From Plantago major (Eukaryota; Streptophyta; Magnoliopsida; Lamiales; Plantaginaceae): a stretch of 64,000 nt of DNA. This document shows positions 47,238 through 59,432 of this stretch, piece after piece. Both the position numbers and the translations under genes were made by a program. The notes beneath the pieces are model-generated. The model made no database searches and was not told where the DNA came from. It saw only the letters and a program-made list of their open reading frames with translations. The stretch spans positions 67,060,371 to 67,124,370 of the forward strand of contig CM048842.1 of assembly GCA_026545765.1 (NCBI GenBank), given 5' to 3'. Every line of letters begins with the position of its first letter. The stretch's first letter is position 1.

Positions 47238-49106
47238 TCAAACAAATCCTTCATTTCCTGCCAACATCAAGTACTTATCTTTCCTAGAAAGCTTTGTACA
47301 AGTAAATCCCAGCTCATCAGCTATCTTCTTTTGTACCATGTTACATTTCTTGAACTTGAAATTTTTGCTTTCGGCATCGCAAAATTCGTTGCATTTACAT
47401 CGTTCAATGTCCACGAAACAGACAGAGTAGCTCGGCCAGGGGTTCATCAAGAAGAACAAAGGATCAAGGAACTTAAATCCTTTTGCGGTCGTGCCATAAA
47501 ACATGCTAACATGGCAATCCATGGCAACAGGTGAAATTTTCTCAGTTATTTCCGAGAACAAAGGGCTGAATCTCAGCAGATACGGCTCCCTGCACGTAGT
47601 TCCCTCGGGACAAACGACAAGGTCGCCTTCTGTCAATAACTTGTGCATCAACTTAGCGTCTGTGTCCCTATTCCTCGTTAACCGGACAGTTCTCATTGGC
47701 GCGAACATCTCTGACACCCTACTTAGACTGTATGTTACGGCGGTTAATGGTGTTCTTAGACAATAGGAGAGAATGACAGGATCAAGTAAGGTTCTGTGGT
47801 TACAGACATACAAGACTCCTTTGAGATTGTTGTTATTTTCTTTTGACGGTGAGACAAAGTTCTTGGGCTTGAGAATTCTAACTTGTGTCCCAATGAAATG
47901 AAACATGGGACACTTGATTTGGAAAGGTAATGATAAGACAAAAAGAAGTCTAATAATGGCAAGATTGAATCCCAGAGGGAGCCATATGAACATGAATAGA
48001 GAAGCCAAAAAAGTTGGCCTAAAAGCCAATCTTCCATCATGGAAAATGAGAGGTTTTGGGTATAAATCCCTTGGTAGTTGCTCCCAATTCCCCCTCTCTC
48101 TTTCACTCACCAAGTAAATCTCCTGGTGCAACACAAAGAATCAACATCAGGACGATAAATGCACGCAAAATTACTAAGGGGGTACTGGTCGCGCAGGCTT
48201 TTCAAGACTTCTGCTTGGACTTCTAGTAAAAAATCCTAGTAGAAGCCGAAAATCATATTTGCAAACACCACCAAAGTCTTCTGAAAGACTCCTTGATCTA
48301 GAGGAATATCGATTATGTATGTGTAGGCTTAAACAACGAACTAAAGAATCATGAAGACTTACCTTGCAATTGGGAAACAGTTGAGAATCCAAACATTTCT
48401 TCGAGCTACTAGTGATTCCAATAGCTTTGGAAGTTGAGCTCAAAATATCGACGTTATTTTCTTGTACAAGTTCACTTCTTTTCTCCATGTTTTCTTGTAC
48501 AAGTTCACTTCTTTTCTCCATGAATCCTACATAGTACCCACAAAAAACCTTCAACTCTCTCCCAACAACAAAATCTACCTCCAAATAGTCCTTCAAGAAG
48601 CTCTCAACCATAACTCTAGGCAAATCACTCACTGCCACTAATTTCTTGCCTCTCTTCAAAACCTCAAAGCATTCTTTTCCAACATCTTCCAGAAAGAACT
48701 TAGGCAGAACAGACCTCCCCTCTAAAAACCTATCCTTTTTCAGCCCAAGAAAGCACACCATCACCATAACTTTCAACGCGAACTTTGCACTGCAAAGGGA
48801 GATGAAAGGGTACGAAAGAAAGAGAACAACAGCCCTGATGAGGCTACCGGCTTCAAAAGCCACAAGCATAAAGTAAGGAAAAGGAGAAGGAGACCTCAAC
48901 AAAGCCTTTTCTACATGAAATATCAATAAATGGTCCTCCAAATCCGACCTCAACGCGAGTAATTGAAACTTTTTCGACTCGAATTGGGATGAGGAGGCAG
49001 TGTGGAAGTTCTTGTGGAGATCTCTTTTTGGGATTCTGAGATGCTTCTTGATTAAGTGAGAACATTTCAAGGCAAGTTTTGTGAAGGAAAATGACTCGAG
49101 AGGCAT
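47238..49106 (-). CDS. GPAT: Glycerol-3-phosphate acyltransferase (plant sn-2-type GPAT family)
   Basis: Two exons, 49,106-48,363 and 48,122-47,238, join in phase 0 (donor GTAAGT, acceptor CACCAG) to 542 residues, within the family range. The first half is the HAD-like domain of land-plant GPATs (FPYFMLVAFEAGSLIRAVVL; DLPRVMVESFLKDYLEVDFV). Its usual catalytic DxDGT is replaced by FHVEKAL, so phosphatase activity is not expected. The second half is the PlsC acyltransferase with NHRTLLDP (block I), the SLSRVSE region, CPEGTTCREPYLLRFSP (block III) and ISPVAM. It transfers acyl groups to glycerol-3-phosphate at a membrane. The lost HAD motif and overall sequence suggest the GPAT1-3 side of the family rather than the cutin GPAT4/6/8 group. 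The start is MPLESFSFTK rather than upstream in-frame codons. A 33-bp tandem duplication (MEKRSELVQEN twice) lies near 48,474-48,540. Confidence 0.92.
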
Positions 49107-50422
49107 TTTTTTTTTATGGTTTGCAATTTTGCATGGTGAAGTAGTACAACAGGGGCTGTGAATATCATATATAGACATGCAGTGCAGTGTCAAAGGGTTA
49201 AATGCAAATCATCCGAGTTATTAAAAATGTACATGAAACCCTGAATTGGTACTAAATCACCGGTGTTATCCATCTTCTTCAAGATATTAATACTTTATGA
49301 CATCTCCTTTGACATGTCTTAGGTTCACATGTGTTGTGATATGATTTAATTTGCGGACCTAATTAATTGTACACATAAGATAAAGTAAGTTCTAGGCTTC
49401 AAGTCTAGTGAGATAAGTGACAAATTGGCAAAAACTTCGGCCTGAAGAATACGTGATGGTCTTATTTTTTACGTGTGCAACTCAATGTTGGACAGCCCCT
49501 ATTTTGTGTTTAAAACTCAATGTAGTGAATGTCACATATATGTGTTCCAATTCAAATGTACACATCCACATGAAATACTAAATTTTAAACCACCTAATAC
49601 AATTCCACTTCATCCCACTATTTTTACTTTATAGTTTAATCTCAATGCTCAAAATCAAATGTGTCATTTGAATGATACATAAAGAGTATAGTATAAATTT
49701 TTGTGAGAAGCTATCTCTCAAAACGATATCAATATTAGTATATTACCATGTTCATATACAAATTAAATATGTAATATTGTAATTATATATGTGACTTAAA
49801 ATAAAATAAAACGATGATTAAAGATAAATATTCGTATTCAAATTCTAAATTCTCTAGCAGGTTATATTTAATTTTATTTTTTGAATTTTCTTCCTTTTGT
49901 CCTTTTGGGGTTCTTATTCCGGTGGAATGACATAATATTATGATGAGAGTGTGGAAATGTAATCTGAACAGTGGACAAGCTGCAATGGGCATGTAAGACT
50001 CGGAAGTCAAATTCTTAAATCATCGTAGTACTGTGTCACATGAACGACTTTAATAATCTGACATGTAAATATATTGATCTCCAATCTCTTCACATCTGTT
50101 ATTGCACTAATAAACAAAAGTGTGGGCCGATAATCATCCCCGAACTTGCAAGGATGCGTTGTTTGTCCATAGCTACGCATCTAGAATTTCAAGGTTGATG
50201 TCGATTAATTTAAAGGGTAGAATATAATAAGATGTATGGAGAATTTAAAATAAATAAATAGATTTTGTACATACATATTTTAATGAAATTCTATTACCGT
50301 ACATACCACATCGGTTAAGAGCGATTGAAATAAATAATAATAGAACACTACTCTACTACTACATTAAATGAGAACTTTTTTGGTGAATCTAAATACAAAT
50401 CCGTGGGAGATCCAATCAAAAG
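49107..50422. other. Intergenic, upstream of GPAT
   Basis: AT-rich with short frames only. It must hold the GPAT promoter, but no certain TATA box was chosen. Confidence 0.5.
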
Positions 50423-50424
50423 TA

Positions 50425-50672
50425 CTCCCTCTATACCGCAGAACTTCATACATTTGCCATTTTTAGCCGTCCCACAGAACTTCATACATTACCAAAAAAG
50501 GAAGCTACCCCACACCCAACAAATAATAAACAATTTCAACTTTACACTCAAATTACACATTTTGCCACTAAAAGTACATTTTTTCCCACCTTTTTTATAT
50601 TCTATTACTTTAACTTTTCGCATAAAACTGCGCGTTAACCCTAATGTATGAAGTTCTCCGGGACGGAGGGAG
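50425..50672. mobile_element. Stowaway MITE
   Basis: The ends CTCCCTCTATACCGCAGAAC and its partner (GTTCTCCGGGACGGAGGGAG, right end) form an extended inverted repeat. TA flanks both sides. This is the standard Stowaway (Tc1/mariner) layout, 248 bp. Confidence 0.9.
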
Positions 50673-50838
50673 TAGACAATATCATACTTAGTGTGAGCGT
50701 GACGAGTATGGCCAAGTCATGAGTATATCAGTCAAGAAGGTCGAATCTCGATCAATTAGTTGTTGGGTAAAAATACGTTATATTTAAAGTTACTACTACC
50801 ATTGTAAGAATCCGCTTTGTACATGCCATTATAAAGTA

Positions 50839-51036
50839 CTCACTCAGCCCCAATTTCAACTCGTATAAATCTCAATTGTTCATACATTAAATGGAAAACG
50901 TAACTCCTATTTTATTCACTCTCTCACATCTTTTATCCACTCTACCCATCTTATATAAAGTATAAAATATATTTATATTTTTAGTGTTAAAGCCCATGCC
51001 CGAATCCACGGGGAGTCGAGTCTGGGATGGATGGAG
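50839..51036. mobile_element. Second Stowaway MITE, diverged
   Basis: CTCACTCAGCCCCAA on the left pairs with the right end TCTGGGATGGATGGAG, flanked by TA. It is 198 bp and lies 166 bp from the first Stowaway element. The interior contains 'cactctctcacatctttt', common in this group. Confidence 0.7.
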
Positions 51037-51581
51037 TATTTAATAAATGAAATACTACCATTAATGGGATGGAAGATGCACCTGAATATCCCATAACTGT
51101 GCCATTAAGGTCAGGTCATTGCACGGGGATTCTGGCCCACTTTGATGCTGGCAATCAACCAACCTCGCGTGTGTTGCCCTACATCCATACATTTGAACTC
51201 TTCCATGGCTCGCTCCAGATGGATATATCATAAGGCTACAGGCATGCCGTATAGGGACGGAATGATCAGGCGAGATAACAAGGACTCGATGGTCGAGACA
51301 CCATCCACTAACTACAGCACAAATGCACGAACACAGGATCGGCTTTGAGAGGATGATAGTCTCATTTAGTATCCATCATGAGATTTCAACTCTGCCAATG
51401 ATCATGGTTATTGTCACTTGAGAAGGAAGGAAATTGAAACCGAGCTCATTCATGATTTCTATTAACTGTCTCATTCAAAGTTGTTCCTTGCTACTGAAAA
51501 TGCATACATGAAAACTAAGGGGCCAAGGACAAAAATCTACATAATTATAATTAGATGTTAATTTGGAAGTAATTACAACAC

Positions 51582-52999
51582 TCATTGATACCAAAAAACT
51601 GGCGTACTTGTACCGTAAGGAGGCTGTGGAAGCATACACGGCTGGTGCTGCCATTGATGCAGGCCTTCTGTCAAATTTGCCACACCAAGTCCACTAACAC
51701 TCCTTTCATCGACGCTCATGTTTTCTTCAACATCCATTGCGACTTCCTCCATCTCTTCATCACTATCCATCATCCCACCTTCACCAGATTCAGGAGAAAC
51801 ATTATCATCTCCTGATGCAACTGAAGGGATCTTTAACGGAACCCATGGAACCATCGCAAGGCACCCATTACTTGCAGCAGAGTTACTGTCGCCTTTTCTC
51901 ACTGCCTCATCAGTAAATGGCCGCCAAGAGCTCAACTGGCTAGACCAGAACTCATTATCTACATAAGGAACAAGTCTTAATGAGCATAGACCAAATACTA
52001 GTGAAAGAGAGTCACATGGCCAAACAAGGTGATAGGTGATAAGTTTGCTGGTGACTGACAAGCCAGCTGAAACTGAGGGTTGATAAGGTCGTAGCTACCG
52101 AATTGCATAGCAGATCAGATAACAAGGTAAAAATTACAATATAAAAACTGACGAGCTTGGAGTAGCTTATTAAATGAACTAGCTAATCATTCACATTATT
52201 TTAGTCGAACGGTCATATAAGTTAGTACAGATTATAGCCGAGTTGATAAGTTGATGCTGCAACATAGCTACCTACAATAAGAGTAATCGCCTGTCTTAGA
52301 TATATAGTAAAGTCCTAATAAGGCACACACAAGAACAATTCAAGGTAGAAGTGATCCATCATCGGAATAATGTACTCCTATAAAGCTCAAATTCAGCCAA
52401 TTCCACCTTGAACTAACTTAATACTATTGCAACGGGTAATAATTCGCCTATTAAAATTTCGACTCTGCAACCGCAACCTTTACTAGTGAAGCAATGTGGG
52501 ATCTTAAAACACAACAGAGATAGAGGAAAATGTGCAATACTAACTTCTGAAACCGGAGAAAAGGTGAGGATCAACCGAGACGGAAAAACCTGAAGCAGAA
52601 TGCAAAAGATGAGCATTATTCACCGGCTCGAAAGGCACAATAGCCCCATCTACATAGTCACTCGGCAGCTCTTCAATTCTCAAACCGTCTCCATAAAAAT
52701 TACTGCTGCTCAAATTGTGAAACTCATCTAATGGAGCAATGCATTCATCATCGGCCTCTTCTATGATCGGGAACACCTCAGCTAGCTACAGTTGTAATTA
52801 CTGATTTAGCACATACATACAGGCAATATTATCTCCAGCCTTTGCAGGTAAGTAAGAAGAACAGATAAAGTGGTGGATAAAAAGGGGTTACCAGGCGGCG
52901 GGTTTTTCTGGCGGGAGAATAGAGTGAGAAATCGCCATCGTTGATATCACCCAAGTCTTTCCTCTTCGCTCTCGAAGGTGAATAGTGGCCATTATTCAT
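51582..52999 (-). CDS. Plant protein of unknown function, three exons (241 aa)
   Basis: Exons 52,999-52,892, 52,785-52,545 and 51,958-51,582 join in frame (phases 0 and 1) with GT donors (GTAACC, GTTAGT) and AG acceptors (TGTAG, TGTAG). The product is 241 residues. The N-terminus is basic with a likely nuclear signal (SRAKRKDLGD, ARKTRRL). The middle is acidic (IIEEADDECIAP, VDGAIVPFEPVNN). An EFWSSQLSSW motif follows. An acidic tract (DSDEEMEEVAMDVEENM) precedes a C-terminus rich in Q and P that ends FWYQ. No catalytic or known domain is recognised. The layout suggests a small nuclear, largely disordered protein. The intact splice frame supports a real gene. Confidence 0.75.
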
Positions 53000-53299
53000 C
53001 TGATTACAGATGCAATTTAATTCGAAACCCTAATTTTCTATCCAACTGCTTTGATGAAGTAGATTTTTACTCTAGGGTAGTTTCAGCATTTGAGAGGATA
53101 AGTGTCGCCAAAGGAGTAGAATTAGAATTGTGAAGATAAAAACCCAAAATTCCGTATCCCGACCCATGTTTTAAAAAAGGATTCAATAAATTAGGGAGCA
53201 AGTTTCATCAGATACGACGGTAATTTATCTAGAGACGAATCTATGTTTGCAAGAAAATCATCGATGTTATATTTTTCATCATTGAAGTTTATTCATATT

Positions 53300-54140
53300 A
53301 CAAAAGAAATGGATTTCGTTAAAACATTATTTGGCTTCATTCGATTCGATTCAATTCGATTCGATTCTAACTTGGTTATATTTTATACTACAATTGATTC
53401 GATTCGATTCGATGAAATTTCAGGTTGAACATACCTTAACATGGATGTTTTCCTAAAAACCTAGGTCGTTCCTAAATAGTAACTTCAGATTTTCTACAAA
53501 TCGATCGACTATCATTATTGTCGATCGATATCGACATCTGACACGTGTCCGTTGCTCGGTATCGCCCTAAACCGTTGCTATGTGTCGCCCTCAACCATTG
53601 TCATGTATCGCCTTTAACCGCTGTTTTTTTTTTAAAACTATTAACTTCTTCCAAAAATTTTAATTATTAAAATTTTAACTCTCCTTCCCAATCCCCACCA
53701 CCACCGCACCAACACCACTACCCACCATCTTCTTCCCCACCACCAACACCGCACACCACCACCAAAATCACTGCCGGAGCTTCCATGGCGGAAAGTTGAT
53801 CAGTATTTTTTTTTTTTTGGAGCTTCCGCCATGGAAGCTCCGGCAGTGGCGTGGCCGGAGCTCCGGCAGTCCATGGCGGAAGCTCCAGGTCGGAGCTTCC
53901 ATGGCGGCTTCAGGTTAGAGCAAAAATATTTTTTTTTAATATATTTAAATAATTTAAAGCGACGTAGGCGGTTGGAGCAACACGTAGCGCAACACCTTGT
54001 GCGACACGAGCGACACCCCATGGCAACACTTGGTGCGAAAGGTAACATATTATTCAATCTCCACCGTTAAAATTTTAATCTAATGGATCAAAATAGGTGA
54101 CTGGCGTTAGTCAAGGCGACACCTTGACTGACGGTAGAAA
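53300..54140. other. Repeat-rich spacer: GATTC block and palindromic 'gccatggaagctcc' units
   Basis: 53,331-53,421 is a GATTC-rich block like that at 34,660-34,760, with the shared phrase 'ggttatattttatactacaa'. 53,550-53,625 repeats 'tatcgcccttaaccgttg'-type words. 53,775-53,915 contains several copies of 'gcttccatggcgg' in both orientations around a T-run, enough for hairpins. It is likely a decayed non-autonomous transposon; no ends were fixed. Confidence 0.5.
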
Positions 54141-54764
54141 GCCCCTAGTAACTTATCTAGAGATCGTCTCTTATGACACTTCATGTAAATGAGGAGATAT
54201 GGTGATCAAATAATAATAGATGGTAGGAGATATAGTATTTAAGTTTGAGACATGTTTTCTTTTCGTATACAAGTTTTAACCCGAAGTGTTATATACCAAT
54301 ATTAGTGAGATACATAAGAAAATTATATAAATGAAATATTATGCACAATAATGATGTTATATGACTAAAAAATTTATGTTACTTTTATGTGTATGTAAGA
54401 TGTTCTAACATTTCAATTATAACTATAATATTTATAAAGAATATCATAGAATTAAGCTCTACCGTTAATAAACCATTATATCATAATCTATGACCGCAGG
54501 CTTTCATATCCCAAGGCCTTACGATCATGATCTATAACCATAGCCCATAATTTTGCAGAATATTTCAATTCGCATGTACATTTGATGTCAAACCATGGCG
54601 AAAACTCTTTTTCAACTACACAATTTTGTGCGTTTAAAGTATTAACGACGCCTATGACTGCCTATGTTGCAATACCAGGAGTAGACTTTCTTTGGTTTGA
54701 CGAAAAAATAGAGGAAAAAAAAGAAGGCAATAACTGTGTTTTATAGGAAAACTAGTCTAATAAC

Positions 54765-54781
54765 CCGTCGGACACCGACGG
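54765..54781 (-). terminator. Helitron 3'-terminal hairpin
   Basis: CCGTCGG-TGT-CCGACGG on the minus strand is a perfect 7-bp stem with a 3-nt loop. It ends 13 nt before the CTAG terminus at 54,752, as expected for the rolling-circle termination hairpin. Confidence 0.9.
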
Positions 54782-55312
54782 CAAACTTGAAAACAATTTA
54801 AGAATAAATATATATTTGAATTTGAATGTATTAGGATAGTGAAATTAAATGTACTTGACATCAAAGATCGATATTATGTGAATAAGTCAGAGTAAACATG
54901 TCTAACTATTTTGAAGAATTTAAAAGGTTGCATTCCTGAAAAGGTCAAGCAGCATGAGTAATGCCATAAAAGCACAGATTATAAAATTTCGAACACAGGT
55001 AATCACAACCTGAAAGTGTAAACTTACATAATACATACACCAGCACAATAACCAGGACATTAACTAGATAATCCACTAAGAAAGTTGGAAAGGAGTAGGT
55101 CCAATCTAACCAAACAACCCCACTCCACCTTGATCCTCTGCTTCGAGTTTCAGCACACCGCAATCTGCCAATTTTGTAATGTACATCACTTTTTTATCAA
55201 GAGAAAATGATAGATTGTTCTTCAACACAAATGCAAGTATGATATTTGATGGCTCATGATGCAAAGAAGGAAGAAAGAAAAAGAAGTAATTAGAGAATGA
55301 ACAACAGTACAA

Positions 55313-58016
55313 TTAATAAACTATACTAAACAATGTGCCATCAGAAGGGCTCATAATCATTCTTGGAATGAATACCTTGTCGCCAGCATTACTCCCTGTT
55401 AGCAATTTTTCTTGAACAATATGCTTCCCCAGATTTATCACCAACATGCGGGTACCGTTACATAACCCAACAACCTGGTCTATATTCCTAAGCAACATTA
55501 CTATGCATCCAACCTTCAACTTGAGTGTGTGATTTGGTATTCCTGCACATTTGATTGTGTTCAAGAACTCAACTGAATATATACTCTTGTGCTCGTCAAC
55601 ATCATCCTCCTCCTTGCTTATGCAATCTGAACTCATATATTCAACTTCATCTCCCGGCATCAAAGACAGAATATAGTCATTTATCCTCTACAATTTCATT
55701 AGTCGGAGCGAGTATTGCTCTATGCTGAAAGAACTGATCATCAGACATATTCTGCAATATTGAAGGATAAGTACTCTCCACAATTGCTGGAATAGGATCC
55801 GGTGCATCTCTTATCAGAATTTCATTCGACAATTGAACATCAGCTTCACCATCATTTTCTCCACCGGCTGTTCCATCACCAACATCCAATAACCATTCAA
55901 CGAAAGCCCTAATTTCCTCTACCTCCGAAGCAGATGAACCAGCCTGGATCACACATATATTGTAAACATAAATAAGGATTAGTGAAATACACTATCCATG
56001 TCAATTTAAAACTTTTACCTAGATTATAAAACTTTCAAACTTAGAAGAACAAACCTGTAACCACATATTATTGGTCAATCTAAGGACCTCGCACTTGTCC
56101 CACAATCTAGACGATGTAATGGAGGCATGTACAATATCATACCTACTGCTCATTGGCACAACCGGCAATATCTGGCGAAAATCACCTCCTAAAACCAAAC
56201 TAAACCCCCAAATGGTGCGTCCGATGGTTGTCCATTAGGCAATCTCATAATGTCTCTCAAGCTCCTATCGAGAGCTTCAAAACAATATTTACTTGTCATG
56301 GGTGCTTCATCCCAGATAATGAGTTTTGTCTTCTGTAAAAGTTCTGATAAATCTATTCCAGGCTTTATCATGCTGCAAGTGGAAGTCTCATCTACTTTAA
56401 TAGGTATGCTGAATCTTGAATGTGTTGTTCTACCCCTAGGCAGCAACAATGAAGCAAAGCCACTTGAGGCAACTGGCAGAACAATATCTCCTCTGCCCCG
56501 TAGTTTGGAACACAGTGTTCTCCAAATAAATGTTTTACCTGTCCATCCATATCCATATAAGAAGAATAGACCACCCATGTCCATATCTACATCATCCACG
56601 ATCTTATGATAAACAACCCTCTGTTCGTCTGTAAGTTTTGGATAGAGTAAAGAATGCTCTTCCTTCATGGCATCACTGTCGTACGAAGTTTCATCTTGAA
56701 TAAGCTTGTTCCCAGAACCCGACACATCACAATTATCTGGAAAAGGCATAGACTTGAAATTCCGAAGAGTATTACAGTTTGATGCAAGTATCTTCTCAAT
56801 TTCAAGCAATGCAAGGTTTTGCACCTGTTCTTCAGAGAGTTGCAAATTTGTCAAAAGAGAAAAAAAGAAAAAGAAATTAGTTAATATGAAGGTATGTAAT
56901 TTAACTAATTGTAAAGAAAAAGGTCATCAACATGCCTCTAACATACAAATGTTTGGATACTGACTAATTCAAATTGTTTGCAATTTTGATGTACATGAAG
57001 AAATAACATAAAGAATGACGTAGAGAAAGGTCCTCCAGGCTTTGTCAGTTGGTTGGAAAAGAAGATGAGATAAAGTATAATACTCTTAACGCAATCGAAT
57101 TACAACTCTACAAAATGAATATCATCACTTATCCTATAACTATATTCTGAAATGAAGAACTATGCAAATTTAACATACAAATAATCCACCAATTAAAAAA
57201 GAGATGTGTTCAAACTCACAAAATTAGATAGGAGTGGCAACTGCAATTATGAAATTATCCATGTTAATTAAGAGCGTATAATGGAAATCTAATAAATCCA
57301 TCATATAAGTTAGAAAGCACTTTCCAGTATAAACTAAAGCATTGTTGATCAATACTGCATATATTTAAAGAATTTGCAGGTAACATGCTACTGGATAGAG
57401 ACTCCACAGTTGAAATTTTTTTTGTATTTTACACACCTGGATTATTTGATTTCTGACGTAGGGTGCAGAGGATGTCATCAGATAAATGTTTCCAAGTCTT
57501 TTCCCAAACATGTTCAAGTCTGACCATACTCTTCGATAATAATAGTGTGCAGAAGAGGCGGCGCAAGTAATGTACAGAACCCCACAAACTTGCTTCTTCT
57601 ATGGCGTGTATGTATTCCTTCTCATCATCTAATAAACCCCTAGCATAGCAAGCATCTTTGAAGCTCGGGTATAGAACTCCATCAAAAGTTTTTATATCCT
57701 CATAGCATGTGGGTCCTCTCACATGATTTAGCAAAATCATCAGATAATATAACTCATCATCACTTGGCGGTACGTGGTATATACGTCCGATTGCTATGCG
57801 TTGCTTTCTCGGAGTCCATCTACGCCTCTGCTTATTCCATACATACTTAAGTGGGAACTCACAATACTTTAATTTGCGAGCCTCAGGATCTTTCTTATTT
57901 GTCTCCATCCACTGCAAGAACTGAGATTCACCAACAGAAGGCCTATCCACAACAACATCAATATCATCATCGTCTGGAAACACCATATTTTGCTCACCTT
58001 CTAAATGAAATGACAA
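55313..58016 (-). pseudogene. Helitron helicase (Pif1-like), broken and truncated
   Basis: The segment 58,016-57,429 covers the region before the helicase (FLQWMETNKKDPEARKLKYC; LYYLMILLNHVRGPTCYEDI). 56,854-56,100 holds the Pif1 core: Walker A GYGWTGKT (Trp for the usual Gly), Walker B LIIWDEAP, then VLGGDFRQILPVVPMSSRYD after a frameshift near 56,200. 55,952-55,313 gives the C-terminal part (LAPTNEIVEDKINDY; LKVGCIVMLLRNIDQVVGLC). The final SF1 motifs after MIMSPSDGTLF are not seen. Upstream of 58,016 no Rep HUH domain was found. The minus-strand order matches Rep-Hel proteins. Confidence 0.87.
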
Positions 58017-59432
58017 TCGCTCAACTGCTGGAAATCTATAATGAATATCGAACGAAAGAATTTAAGATAGCTTGATCATTCCTGGTGATGTGATACATAT
58101 ATGGAGAGTGGAGCCTTGGAATCTTAGTATTTTAGTGAAATTGAAGTGTTTGCAATTTCGACATTGAGGCTTACAAAAAGAACTCTCAGGAATCAGAAGA
58201 AGTCATAGTAAGATTTTGTCAGATGGTGGAAAAAGAAGAGCAAGTTATATACTGGAATCTTCAAGCAATTGAAAAGGCATCACTTATCTTCGAAAATCTA
58301 CTGTTTCATAATCCACCAATAAAAAAAATTATGATCAAACCTGGAAAATAAGAAAGGTGTGGATTCTGATGGTGCAGAAATAGAATCCAGTAATGGAATT
58401 GTAGCTGCCAAACCAGAAAACCGTAAAGCTGGATCAGTTGTTGCAGCAGCATCCCATTTCCTCTCACCATTTCAAACTTGCTGAGTTTTGTTGGTGAAGT
58501 TCTATCTCGCTTGAGCATATGTGAAGTTAGTGAGTTGATATGTATGTTTTTGTGGTTCAGTAATTTAATCAAACAGCTTGTAGGCGTAGGTAATTTGGAT
58601 GAAGCAAATTTGTTGTGTTTGTGCAGCATGTGTAGACAACGGATGTCGAACTCGGATAATAAAATGTAAGCGGGCTCTTGAGTTTTATGTGAAGAAAGAA
58701 GTATTCATGAAGAAGAAATTTATGGGAGTTGATCGATCTCAGTGCTTGGGATGTTGATAGTTTTGATGAACTAACTGAGAATGATGCATGCCTGAAACTT
58801 ATGGCCTGAATTTAATAAATTTACTAATATTTTAAATATAACTTCAGTTTAGTATGAAAATCAGCCAACTTTAACCATGAGATACACATCAGAACAATCA
58901 GGTCAATGTACTCGTATTTTCTGTCAATTTAGTTTATCCTTTACTTTTTTTAATGCTACCTGATAAGTTCTAAATTAAAGTACACTGGAGATTATTCAAT
59001 ATGAAATGTGGTCATATTATTTCAAAACCAATTTAGAGCATAAAGTAAAATTTTAAAATAATTCAAAGCAAGATACTCCATCAGCCATAAAAAAAATAAC
59101 TCCTGCTAAAAAAAAAAAAGAAGACAAAAAATCATAACAAACCAACACAGGTTGAAGTCGAATAATACATGAAATGGTAATGGCATAAATATCCAAACAT
59201 CCACATAAATGTGATAACATTGATGTGCAGAAAGCTAATTTAAAATCCTCAAACTATAAACATGATACTTGAATACAGAAAATGACAAATTGAAAGCTAA
59301 AATATTGCTTGAAATAGGTGTTCCAAATAACATCATAATCTATTTTTCCTTCTTCGGAATTTTCATGGCCGAGCGTTGCACAGCATCACTTGTTGGTTGT
59401 TTCGAGGACTCTGCGCCAGACACGGATCTTTT

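Noticed and set aside
47503-47766. 87-codon plus-strand frame
   Set aside because: It is the antisense shadow of the conserved GPAT acyltransferase exon.
58478-58669. 63-codon plus-strand frame inside the Helitron
   Set aside because: No recognisable domain, and it lies on the opposite strand to both Helitron genes. A chance frame is the simplest reading.
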